NCBI RefSeq assembly: GCF_012935325.2
Contig: NZ_JABBYG020000001.1
Coordinates: forward strand, 434,001-498,000
Direction of reading: 5' to 3'
DNA: 64,000 nucleotides
Source of the DNA: Paenibacillus sp. PL91
GTDB lineage: Bacteria > Bacillota > Bacilli > Paenibacillales > Paenibacillaceae
The first letter of the stretch is position 1. Every line of letters starts with the position of its first letter. The position numbers and the translations under genes are program-made. Under the pieces are notes generated by a model that saw only the letters and a program-made list of their open reading frames with translations, was not told the DNA's origin and did no database searches. Shown here in pieces: positions 38,645 through 47,229 of this stretch.

Positions 38645-39514
38645 TTAATTAAATCTTTCTTTTGATATTCTTATTAACTCAGATACGGCCGGAGTATAAT
38701 AAGAGTCTTTGCGGCGAACAAACAAAGTCGCAGTTTTGAATAATTTCTCTGATATTTTTTGAATTTGAAGACTATAGTGCTCACTCGCCCTCTCCACAAC
38801 TGAACGGGGTAACAGCGAAATGCCAAGCCCCGCATGGATACATCCAAGGATTCCTTCAACGGTACCGAACTCCATAATTTTGGATGGCCTAATTCCTTTA
38901 AGACTTAACCACTCTTCATATTTTTGACGGTATGAGCAACCAATTCTAAAAACGAGTAGAGTTTTATTTTGTAACTCTTCAGTTCGCTCAATTGATAGGT
39001 TTTGTCCTCCTGTTACGAGCACAAGCTCTTCATAACCGATCTCCGTTGTTTCTAACTCTTCATGCTCAATTGGTGCGGATACGAATGCACCGTCCAATTC
39101 AAACTTCAGGACTAACTTAGTGAGTTCGTCCGTCGTGCCAGTTTTCAATGTTAAATCAACCCCTGGATAGGAACTATGATAGTCGGCGAGAATATTCGGT
39201 AAACGAACTGCCGCTGTAGTTTCAAGGCATCCTATTCGAAGTGGTCCTTGTGGTGTTGATCTATCCGATACAACTTGCTCGGCCTCTTGCGTAAGAGATA
39301 AAATTTTCTCTACATAAGACTTAAGGATCTGTCCTGATGTAGTAAGCTGAACTCCTTGACGTTGCCTATAAAATAAAACGGTATTAAGTTCATTTTCAAG
39401 TTGTTGAATACGTATGCTTATACTCGACTGAACGTATTCCAATTTCTCAGCCGCTCGTGTAATACTGCCTTCGTTTGCCACAGTCAAAAAAATGTGCATG
39501 TCGCGGATCTCCAT
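38645..39514 (-). CDS. LysR-family transcriptional regulator
   Basis: This is a LysR regulator of 289 residues. I choose the ATG at 39514, six bases after aagggagg, rather than the one at 39520. The N-terminal winged helix (EIRDMHIFLTVANEGSITRAA, then VQSSISIRIQQLE) is typical, and the effector domain follows from about residue 88 (GPLRIGCLETTAAVRLP). The GCSYRQKYEEW and GLGISLLPRSVVE segments are common in regulators of efflux and small-molecule genes. It is divergent from the MFS gene with a shared gap of about 110 bases and probably controls it and the genes behind it. Confidence 0.9.
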   Translation of the reverse strand: MEIRDMHIFLTVANEGSITRAAEKLEYVQSSISIRIQQLENELNTVLFYRQRQGVQLTTSGQILKSYVEKILSLTQEAEQVVSDRSTPQGPLRIGCLETTAAVRLPNILADYHSSYPGVDLTLKTGTTDELTKLVLKFELDGAFVSAPIEHEELETTEIGYEELVLVTGGQNLSIERTEELQNKTLLVFRIGCSYRQKYEEWLSLKGIRPSKIMEFGTVEGILGCIHAGLGISLLPRSVVERASEHYSLQIQKISEKLFKTATLFVRRKDSYYTPAVSELIRISKERFN

Positions 39515-39626
39515 AAACATCCTCCCTTTTAAGTATTGTTTTTTTTAATGTCAGGCATCGTTTAACTTCATTTTACACAATATCATGGTGAAGTTACAAT
39601 TAAAACAGGAGGGGGGAAGATCAATC

Positions 39627-40841
39627 TTGTCACGTTCAAAAATAAAAGTAAATGATAAAGCTGCTTCGACAAAAATCTTAATTGGTGGATTTGTTATGCT
39701 CGCTATTGCAATGGGTATCGCTCGTTTTTCATACACCTCGATACTCCCATTCATGCAGTCACAAACTAATTTATCCATAACAGAAGCTGGTTATTTGGCG
39801 GCAAGTAATAACTTAGGTTACTTAGTTGCAGCTTTTTGCGCGGGTTTCATTGCATTTGGAGAGCGTAGATCTACTCATTTGCGATTTCAAATGGGTTTAT
39901 GCATTTTAACAACAGGATTAATGGGGGGTGTATCTTCGTTTTCTTGGTGGATGATACTACGGTTCATAGCTGGTATGAGTAGTGGTTTTATTTTTGTCCT
40001 TGCATCGAGTTTTGTTTTAGATGCACTTCTTGCTGAGAATCGTGAAAAAAGGATCGGTATTTTTTACGGTGGGGTTGGATTTGGTATTGCACTATCAGGG
40101 TTACTCATTCCATTGTTCAGTCTTCACTCATGGAGAGGAGCATGGATTGGTCTCTTGGTTATTAGTATTATTCTTGTTGCATTTATTTGGAGTTATATCC
40201 AGGAGCCTAAAAAGCAACACATTTCCCTAAAAAGTAGCGATAAAGAGTCTACTGAAAAAGAAACAAAGTTATTTCCTTATTTGCTTATTGTATATGGTCT
40301 TGAAGGTTTGGGTTATATCGTTAGCGCGACATTTTTGGTTTCTTATGTAAAACAAGTTCCGAATATGGAATTTTTTTCTGATTATAGCTGGATTATCGTT
40401 GGGGTAGCGGCGGTGCCATCGACTATATTCTGGTCTTGGTGTATGGGTAAAATGGGTTATGTAAAGCCATTGATAATTGCGCTTATTCTACAAGCTATAG
40501 GGGTTATATTGCCTGTATTAGTACCTAATATCGTCGGTGTAGGTCTGGGTTCAATTCTGTTTGGCGGGACCTTTATGGGGATTTCTATGCTTGCCATTAC
40601 CGCGGCACGTGCATTAAAACCTACAGGTGGTAGTCAAGCCATTGCGTTGATGACTGGTTTTTTTGGGATTGGACAAATCCTTGGTCCCATAGGGGCAGGT
40701 TTTGTTATGGATGCAACAAATAGTTACAGCATATCCTTGGCTCTTGCAGCCTCGGTACTAGTTATTGCTGTAATTGTAATGATAGCGGGTAGTGTTATGT
40801 TCAAGGGTAAAAATCTAGAAAAAAATGCAGTACAGTTTTAA
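39627..40841 (+). CDS. MFS transporter, YbfB/YjiJ family
   Basis: This is a 12-helix major facilitator of 404 residues. I place the start at TTG 39627, ten bases after aggagggggg; the ATG at 39585 has no ribosome site. The beginning (GGFVMLAIAMGIARFSYTSILPFM) and NNLGYLVAAF segments mark the YbfB/YjiJ group of sugar-like exporters of unknown substrate. It is divergent from the LysR gene and 42 bases ahead of the nitronate monooxygenase gene. Codon use is AT-rich compared with the sugar genes. Confidence 0.88.
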   Translation: MSRSKIKVNDKAASTKILIGGFVMLAIAMGIARFSYTSILPFMQSQTNLSITEAGYLAASNNLGYLVAAFCAGFIAFGERRSTHLRFQMGLCILTTGLMGGVSSFSWWMILRFIAGMSSGFIFVLASSFVLDALLAENREKRIGIFYGGVGFGIALSGLLIPLFSLHSWRGAWIGLLVISIILVAFIWSYIQEPKKQHISLKSSDKESTEKETKLFPYLLIVYGLEGLGYIVSATFLVSYVKQVPNMEFFSDYSWIIVGVAAVPSTIFWSWCMGKMGYVKPLIIALILQAIGVILPVLVPNIVGVGLGSILFGGTFMGISMLAITAARALKPTGGSQAIALMTGFFGIGQILGPIGAGFVMDATNSYSISLALAASVLVIAVIVMIAGSVMFKGKNLEKNAVQF

Positions 40842-40883
40842 CTACACAGTTAATATATTATCGAAAAAGGAGACCCTCTAAAA

Positions 40884-41963
40884 ATGTTTGAGACTGATTT
40901 AACACGTCGATTAAATATTCGATATCCGATCATTCAAGCTCCTATGGCAGGCGGCCCTGCAACAACTAAATTAATAGCAGAGGTTTCAAATGCTGGGGGG
41001 CTTGGCAGTCTGGGGGCTGCATATTTAACACCAGAAATACTCCGGAGTACAATTCAAGAGATCAGGCAGCTTACGGAGCAGCCCTTTGGAGTTAATTTAT
41101 TTGTACCAGTGGAAACAACCGAATCTCAAGCAACAATTGAAAAAATGACAACATGTTTGAATAAATATCGCATTGAGTTAGGGATTAAGGAAAACCCACC
41201 GATTGAGAACGTGTCGGAGTCTTTTGAAGAACAAGTACAAGTATTACTTGAAGAAAAAGTCCCGGTATTTAGTTTCACGTTTGGTATACCTTCTAAAGAT
41301 GTGATCCAGGCTATGAAAAAACAGGGAACTATTGTGATAGGAACAGCAACTATTGTTGAAGAAGCCAAACAGTTAGAGTTGGCAGGGGTGGATGCGATTG
41401 TGGCGCAGGGAAGCGAAGCCGGAGGGCATCGAGGAACGTTTCTGGGAAACACTACGGATTCTTTAATAGGAACTATGGCTCTAGTTCCTCAGATTGTGGA
41501 TCAAGTATCCATTCCCGTTATTGCATCAGGCGGGATTATGGATGGAAGAGGCCTTGTAGCGAGCCTTGCATTAGGAGCATCTGCCGTACAAATGGGTACT
41601 GCATTTCTAGCGTGTATTGAAAGTGGTGCCCATAATGTTTATAAAAAGACTATTCTTTCAGCAAACGAAGACTCCACTGTAGTTACGCGTGCATACTCAG
41701 GTAGAGCGGCACGTGGTATTCAGACTAAATTTACAAAAGAGATAGATCAATATCCTGGAGTAATTCCTGTTTTTCCAATTCAGAACGCGATGACAAGAGA
41801 TATTCGGAAGGCAGCGGCTAAAGCTAATAACCCGGAGTATATGTCGCTCTGGGCAGGTCAGGGGCTTAGATTAGCAACCGATCATTCTGCAGGTACAATT
41901 ATTCAACAGACTATGTATCAATCTCATATACTTCTTGAAAAAATGATCAAAGTTAGTGATTGA
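40884..41963 (+). CDS. Nitronate monooxygenase (FMN-dependent)
   Basis: This is a 359-residue TIM-barrel flavoenzyme that oxidises alkyl nitronates and so protects against propionate-3-nitronate and similar toxins. The start has the family motif YPIIQAPMAGG. The FMN phosphate region (VIASGGIMDGRGLVASLALG and GASAVQMGTAFL) and the catalytic His in GSEAGGHRGTF are all present. The ATG follows aaaaaggag. Gene order LysR-MFS-monooxygenase suggests a small stress or detoxification cassette. Confidence 0.92.
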   Translation: MFETDLTRRLNIRYPIIQAPMAGGPATTKLIAEVSNAGGLGSLGAAYLTPEILRSTIQEIRQLTEQPFGVNLFVPVETTESQATIEKMTTCLNKYRIELGIKENPPIENVSESFEEQVQVLLEEKVPVFSFTFGIPSKDVIQAMKKQGTIVIGTATIVEEAKQLELAGVDAIVAQGSEAGGHRGTFLGNTTDSLIGTMALVPQIVDQVSIPVIASGGIMDGRGLVASLALGASAVQMGTAFLACIESGAHNVYKKTILSANEDSTVVTRAYSGRAARGIQTKFTKEIDQYPGVIPVFPIQNAMTRDIRKAAAKANNPEYMSLWAGQGLRLATDHSAGTIIQQTMYQSHILLEKMIKVSD

Positions 41964-42087
41964 AGTAATTCGATTGAAGTTAGGGATAATTAGCAAGACG
42001 AGGTCAAATGAGAACAAACAAAAGCTCTATTCTTTTTTAGCAGATAGGCTAGAAACGAAATGCATCTGTTAAATTGGAGGAAATAAC

Positions 42088-42852
42088 ATGTCGACATATC
42101 ATTTTTTAGAAATAGAAGGATTACAAGTGTTTTATCGCAAGGCCGGCAATCCAGATAAACCAGTTATTTTATTACTTCATGGTTTTCCGTCCGCAAGTCA
42201 TATGTTCAGAGAACTAATGCCTGTATTAGAAAAAGACTACTATTTGATTGCCCCTGACTATCCTGGTTTTGGTAATTCATCATCGCCTGACAGAGACAAT
42301 TTTCAATATACATTTGACAATATTACTGAAATCATGGAAGCCTTTATTAATCAACTTAGGATTACTAAATATGCATTATATGTCTTTGACTATGGAGCGC
42401 CGATTGGCTTTCGTTTAGCTATGCGCCGTCCAGAGAACGTAACAGCAATAATAAGTCAGAACGGCAACGTTTATCGTGAAGGACTTGGTGAAAAATGGGC
42501 GGATCGAGAAGAATATTGGCGTAATCCAACACAAGAGAAACGAGACAGTTATCGGACCGCCTTTGATCCTGATACAATAATAAACCAATATATTGATGGA
42601 ACAAAAGAAAATCAAGTTTCCCCAGACGGATATACTCTTGATATTGCGTATATGTCCCGACCTGGAAATGATGAAAAACAACTAGATTTAATTTTTGACT
42701 ACCAAACTAATGTGAAAATGTACCCAGAGTTTCAAAAATATCTTCAAGAATACCAGCCGCCTTTATTAGCAGCTTGGGGTAAAAATGATATTTCTTTTAT
42801 TCCGGAAGGTGCGAGTTTGCGCTTGCCTGTGATATGCGTTTCGCCAGCCTAG
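42088..42852 (+). pseudogene. Alpha/beta hydrolase (epoxide hydrolase/dehalogenase type), 3' end replaced
   Basis: The ATG is behind ttggagg. The first 240 residues are a normal alpha/beta hydrolase: LLLHGFPSASHMFREL, the oxyanion motif, a nucleophile elbow VFDYGAPIGFR with Asp as nucleophile, and the cap domain. At about 42810, just after FIPEGA, homology stops and twelve unrelated residues lead to a stop. The catalytic His, expected about 30 residues later, is therefore missing. The DNA beyond the join is an enoyl-CoA hydratase tail in another frame. The encoded protein should be inactive. Confidence 0.8.
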
Positions 42853-43292
42853 AGAAGGCCATCTTCGGACAGCCTGAAGTGGCTGTCGGTGTCGTACCAG
42901 GAGGTGGTGGTAATGAAATGCTCTCCCGTTTGGCGGGTCGCGCGCGCGCCCTTGAGATTATCCTTAGCGGTGACGACTATGATGCCCAAACGGCTGAACG
43001 CTATGGATGGATTAACAGAGCGATCCCTGACGCAGAATTAGACGGCTTTGTGGAAAACTTGGTTCGAAGAATTTCGGTATTCGATCAACAGACTTTAAGT
43101 GAGACCAAGAGGCTCCTTAATCGCACTGGAATCCCTGAAGCCTCAGAATTGCTGGAATCTCGAACAGCCTTTATCTCTGGAGCCGTGTCAAAAAATACTC
43201 AGGAAAAAGTGTCAAAAGCAATTGCGCGAGGCTTTGGTCAACGAGGCGATTTCGAGCTTAATTTAGGTCATCATATAAGCAATATTGAATAG
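42811..43292 (+). pseudogene. Enoyl-CoA hydratase/isomerase, C-terminal fragment
   Basis: From 42811 the frame EFALACDMRFASLEKAIFGQ, then PEVAVGVVPGGGGNEMLSRL, is the second half of the crotonase fold including the catalytic Glu region. It continues through GRARALEIILSG to a TAG at 43290. The first half, with the oxyanion-hole Gly, is absent. An ATG at 42834 is an internal residue rather than a real start. It is joined directly to the alpha/beta hydrolase gene. Confidence 0.8.
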
Positions 43293-43771
43293 TTGTCTTT
43301 TCCGATCGGCAAAAAATCCTAATCTGATATGCCGTATAATCAACATGTTTAGTTGACCCTTATAATGATTTCTTATCGGATGATTTCGAAACTAGGTGCC
43401 CCGAAGGTGTGCGAGCATAATACACAATATAACTATTCATTCAAAAGCTACAGTTTAAGACTAGGACTCTCCACTCCTATCCAAATTCTATAGTACTCAT
43501 CATGAGTGCGGGCCACCCTTCGGGGTGTTTTTTTTATGATTGAGTTATTTTGACGTGGGCAGGATCATTATGGTAAATGTCGAATGTTGAAGGAACTTGA
43601 TGCAGAGAACCATTTGTATTAGCTCGCTGTACAAAGGCTAAGATTGCAAAGGTTGTTTAGATAGTCCACTATTATAAAAAATTTCGAATATCAAACTGTA
43701 ACCGCATTCATTAGTATGAAAGACAGGAACAAAACGTTTATAGAGGCTCATCCATTAAAGGGAGGTATACC
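43293..43771 (+). other. Gap with terminator and leader of the third importer operon
   Basis: No gene is visible. The gap contains the strong terminator at 43514 and, beyond it, about 230 bases that should hold the promoter of the 43772 operon. I could not place a clear -35/-10 pair. Confidence 0.4.
43514..43536 (+). terminator. Strong intrinsic terminator closing the AT-rich cassette
   Basis: caccc and gggtg pair around a ttcg tetraloop, followed by nine T residues. It isolates the cassette from the sugar operon starting at 43772. Confidence 0.88.
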
Positions 43772-45223
43772 ATGAAACAAAATCGAAAGACGTTATCCAT
43801 CCTCATGCTAGCCATTCTCATGCTTGCGACGCTGCTTGCTGGCTGCTCAGGCGGCTCTAACAAGGAGAACGCGGCGGAACCGTCGCAAACCGAAAAAACG
43901 ACGGCTCCAGGCAATGACAAGAACGAGCCCGCCAACGAGCAGAAGGATGATTCGAAAGAGCCAGTTAAGCTAAAGTTTACCTTTTGGGGAAGCCCGCAGG
44001 AGAAAACGGCAATCGAGCAGGCGACAAAAAAGTTTACCGAAAAATATCCTTGGATTACAGTTGATGCCATCCATATCCCCGAAGCGGATTACGATGCGAA
44101 AATAACCGCCATGGTAGCGGGAAATGACTCCCCTGATCTCGGTTATATGCACGGAGAGCTGGCGGATCCGTGGCAGAAGGAAGGCAAATTCGTTAATATG
44201 TTCGAGCTTTTGGACAAAGACGATGAGCTTAAGCGCGAAGACTTCCTGGATTACATTTGGTTCAAGTCCTCCGAAGATTTCGCTTACGGTATAAGCACGG
44301 CCGGAGAAACGTTCGGACTGTTCTATAACAAAGACCTCTTCGACACCGCAAAGCAAGCCTATCCGCCTGCCAAGCCAGGAGAGGCTTGGGACTGGGATCA
44401 ATTCGTAGAAGTGGCGAAGAAGCTAACGCTGGACAAAAACGGGAAGAACGCTTCGGAAGAAGGCTTTGATCCGGGCAATATCAAGCAGTTCGGCGTTTCT
44501 TTTGAAACCTGGCACGGCCCGATTCACGCCACCGTCATAAACAATGAGGGCGAATGGATAACGAAGGACGGCAAGTTCGGCTTTAGCCAACCAGAAGCGA
44601 CGGAAGCGATCCAAAGGCTTGCCGATCTCATTAATGTACACCATGTTGCGCCGTCTCCGGTTCAAATGAAATCCATTCCGTCGCAAGCGGTGGCGCTGCA
44701 ATCCAAGCTGGTTGCCATGTCCATGCATGGACAATGGATCAACCTTGATCTTGGAGCAGCTAAAGTCAACTACGATATCGGTGTTCTTCCGAAAATGAGC
44801 CGTTCCGTACCGATGGGGATCAGCGGCGCCTCCGTTATTTATCAATCAAGCAAGCATCAGGATGAAGCTTGGCTGCTGACGAAGTTTTTGGAAAATCCGG
44901 AAGGCTCGCTTGATCTTTACAGCGGCGGGTTATGGATGCCGACGATGACCAAATGGTACACCGAACCGGAACTCATTGCCAAATGGGCCGAAAACAATCC
45001 GGCGCATCCAGCGGGCTTCAAAGACGCGATGATGAACAATTTATTGGAGAATGGCGTGCCAAACGGCTCCTATTATATTAAAAACTTCTCCAAGGTGAAT
45101 GCCATTACGTTCTCCGGGATGGATGAAGTATGGCTGGGCAGGAAAACGGCCGCGGAAGCGATGAAAGAAATCGAAGCGAAGGTCCAACCTGAAATTCAAG
45201 GCAGATATGATGTAAGCCCTTAA
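43772..45223 (+). CDS. CUT1 extracellular sugar-binding lipoprotein
   Basis: This is a 483-residue family 1 solute-binding protein. The signal peptide ends in LLAGC (lipidated Cys25), followed by a long charged linker. KLKFTFWGSPQEKTAIEQAT, the DYDAKITAMVAGNDSPDLGY segment and the WDWDQFVEVAKKLT stretch are characteristic. The ATG follows aagggagg. It is the first gene of the operon that also encodes the cohesin/dockerin proteins, so its ligand is probably an arabinose- or xylose-containing oligosaccharide released by them. This link rests on gene order only. Confidence 0.92.
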   Translation: MKQNRKTLSILMLAILMLATLLAGCSGGSNKENAAEPSQTEKTTAPGNDKNEPANEQKDDSKEPVKLKFTFWGSPQEKTAIEQATKKFTEKYPWITVDAIHIPEADYDAKITAMVAGNDSPDLGYMHGELADPWQKEGKFVNMFELLDKDDELKREDFLDYIWFKSSEDFAYGISTAGETFGLFYNKDLFDTAKQAYPPAKPGEAWDWDQFVEVAKKLTLDKNGKNASEEGFDPGNIKQFGVSFETWHGPIHATVINNEGEWITKDGKFGFSQPEATEAIQRLADLINVHHVAPSPVQMKSIPSQAVALQSKLVAMSMHGQWINLDLGAAKVNYDIGVLPKMSRSVPMGISGASVIYQSSKHQDEAWLLTKFLENPEGSLDLYSGGLWMPTMTKWYTEPELIAKWAENNPAHPAGFKDAMMNNLLENGVPNGSYYIKNFSKVNAITFSGMDEVWLGRKTAAEAMKEIEAKVQPEIQGRYDVSP

Positions 45224-45255
45224 CCCCATCAGTTAGGAAGTGGAAAAGCGTTATC

Positions 45256-45279
45256 GGGCGGCCGGCATGCCGGTTGCCC
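45256..45279 (+). promoter_or_regulatory. Intercistronic stem-loop after the binding-protein gene
   Basis: gggc-gccgg pairs with ccgg-gccc around a very small loop (gggcggccgg to ccggttgccc). No T-run follows, so it more likely stabilises the binding-protein message than terminates it. The operon at 20.2-26.9 kb has a hairpin at the same place. Confidence 0.55.
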
Positions 45280-45309
45280 TAACCTATCAATAGTTTGGAG
45301 AGAGCAACT

Positions 45310-46263
45310 ATGAAATCAATAGCGAGCTTCCGGGAACGCTCGATCATGCAGGAGCGTGCCGGCAGGAAAAGGCGTTCGTCCAAGGAGTTCGGCTACGGCA
45401 TACTTTTCGCGTCACCTGTATTGCTGGGCTATCTTATTTTCGTCATCGTACCGATCGTGGCAACGCTGTATCTTAGCTTTACTTCATACAGCGTAGGAAC
45501 GACGCCAAAATGGCTGGGATTTGATAATTATGTTCATTTATTTGAGGGAGCCGACCCTTTTTTCTATCCGGCTGTTAAGGCAACTATTTATTATGTGGGG
45601 CTAAGCGTGCCGCTCGGCATTATTCTTTCCTTCTTCGTGGCAATATTGCTCAACCAGAAAATTATGGCCAGAGGTTTTTTCCGAAGCGTATTTTATTTGC
45701 CGGTTATCATTCCGCTCGCGGCATCCTCGATGGTATGGATGTGGCTGCTGCAGCCCGATTTCGGCATCGTCAATTACGCGCTGGATTCGGTTCATTTGCC
45801 AACCTCGAAATGGCTGGGCGATACGACCTCTGTAGTACCGACGCTGATTTTGTTCAGCTTCTGGACGCTCGGCAATACGATTGTGATATTTTTGGCAGGC
45901 TTGCAGGGTATCCCTTCGCATTTGTATGAAGCCATTGAAATCGATGGCGGAAACGTCCTTCATAAGCTCATTTACATTACGATTCCAATGAGTTCTCCTA
46001 TCATTTTCTTCAACACGGTCATCGCTTTCATTAATGGCTTTCAGACTTTTGTGCAGCCTGCCGTCATGACGCAAGGCGGACCAAATAATTCAAGCTTGTT
46101 TTATGTGCTTTTCTTGTTTAACGAAGGCTTCAAATCGTCCCGTATGGGGAGCGCCAGTGCGATTTCGGTATTGCTGTTTATCGTCATCGTCCTATTTACG
46201 GCAATCATATTTTTCTTCTCCAAATCTCTTGTCTACTACGAAGGAAAGGGGGAGAAAAAATGA
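45310..46263 (+). CDS. CUT1 sugar permease, MalF/UgpA type
   Basis: I place the start at ATG 45310, eight or so bases after ttggagag; TTG 45295 is in frame but lies within that site. This gives 317 residues with six membrane segments and the EAA loop LYEAIEIDGGNVLHKLIYITIP. The next permease gene overlaps the stop by ATGA. It works with the 43772 binding protein. No ATPase gene is present. Confidence 0.92.
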   Translation: MKSIASFRERSIMQERAGRKRRSSKEFGYGILFASPVLLGYLIFVIVPIVATLYLSFTSYSVGTTPKWLGFDNYVHLFEGADPFFYPAVKATIYYVGLSVPLGIILSFFVAILLNQKIMARGFFRSVFYLPVIIPLAASSMVWMWLLQPDFGIVNYALDSVHLPTSKWLGDTTSVVPTLILFSFWTLGNTIVIFLAGLQGIPSHLYEAIEIDGGNVLHKLIYITIPMSSPIIFFNTVIAFINGFQTFVQPAVMTQGGPNNSSLFYVLFLFNEGFKSSRMGSASAISVLLFIVIVLFTAIIFFFSKSLVYYEGKGEKK

Positions 46264-47093
46264 GGAAGCTTCCTTTATGGCAACGGGGAATTATTTATGC
46301 TTTGCTGCTCGCGGGCACCGTTTTCTGTTTGTTCCCTATCTTTTGGATGGTGCGGACGTCTTTGATCGGGATGGGCGATCTTTACCAAGTCCCGCCAACT
46401 ATATTCCCGGAATCGCTGAGCTGGGAAAATTACAAAACGGCTTTAGAGGCTTATCCGTTCGAACGATTTTTCGTTAACAGTACGATCGTGACAGGTTCTG
46501 CTGTCATAGGCGTATTGCTTTCAAGCTCGATCTGTGCGTACAGCTTCTCGCGCATCGATTGGAAGGGCAGAGATAAGGTGTTCGGATTTATTCTGTCAGG
46601 GCTGATGATTCCGTTCTTCGTGGTGATGATTCCACAGTTTGTGTTTTGGAATGCGCTTCACCTGACCGATACGTTTGTACCTCTTATTGCGCCATCCTGG
46701 TTCGGAGGTGGTGTGTTCAATATCTTTTTGCTTCGACAGTTTTTTCTCGGCATTCCAAGGGATTTGGATGAAGCGGCTAAGGTAGACGGAGCAGGGCATT
46801 TCCGCATTTATTGGCAAATCATTTTGCCGGTAGCGAAGCAAGCGATGATCGTAGTCGGTTTGCTCACGTTTCTCGCCAATTGGAACGATTATCTCGGTCC
46901 GTTAGCCTTTATCACCTCTGAGAAAAATTACACGCTAATGCAAGGACTCACGCTGTTTCAAGGCTCTTATTCGGCCCAGTGGCATCTAATGATGGCAGCT
47001 ACGGCCGTCATCGTCATTCCATCTTTAATTATTTTTTTTATCGCCCAGAAGCACTTCATCGAAGGCATTGCGATGACTGGCATTAAAGGGTAG
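46260..47093 (+). CDS. CUT1 sugar permease, MalG/UgpE type
   Basis: This is a 277-residue permease starting at the ATGA overlap, behind aaaggggga. It has six membrane segments, an EAA loop LDEAAKVDGAGHFRIYWQIILP and the family ending HFIEGIAMTGIKG. It forms the channel with the 45310 permease. The gap of 137 bases to the next gene carries a cre-like box. Confidence 0.93.
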   Translation: MRKLPLWQRGIIYALLLAGTVFCLFPIFWMVRTSLIGMGDLYQVPPTIFPESLSWENYKTALEAYPFERFFVNSTIVTGSAVIGVLLSSSICAYSFSRIDWKGRDKVFGFILSGLMIPFFVVMIPQFVFWNALHLTDTFVPLIAPSWFGGGVFNIFLLRQFFLGIPRDLDEAAKVDGAGHFRIYWQIILPVAKQAMIVVGLLTFLANWNDYLGPLAFITSEKNYTLMQGLTLFQGSYSAQWHLMMAATAVIVIPSLIIFFIAQKHFIEGIAMTGIKG

Positions 47094-47166
47094 AAATAAC
47101 AGCATTGCAAATGGGTTAACTGCTTGCCTTGTTGCGCGCAACTGGCAGGCATGACTCGAAACGTAA

Positions 47167-47180
47167 AGTAAGCGCTTTCA
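47167..47180 (+). promoter_or_regulatory. cre-like box before the first dockerin enzyme gene
   Basis: agtaagcgctttca matches the CcpA cre consensus at 13 of 14 positions (first base differs). It lies 50 bases before ATG 47230 and points to catabolite repression of the enzyme genes separately from, or in addition to, the importer. Confidence 0.5.
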
Positions 47181-47229
47181 TTAAAGGAATGGTCTACGAA
47201 ATTCATTTTAAATCGGAGGAGATTCTATC

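Noticed and set aside
43720..43740. cre box candidate (caaaacgttta) before the third binding-protein gene
   Set aside because: Three mismatches to the consensus.
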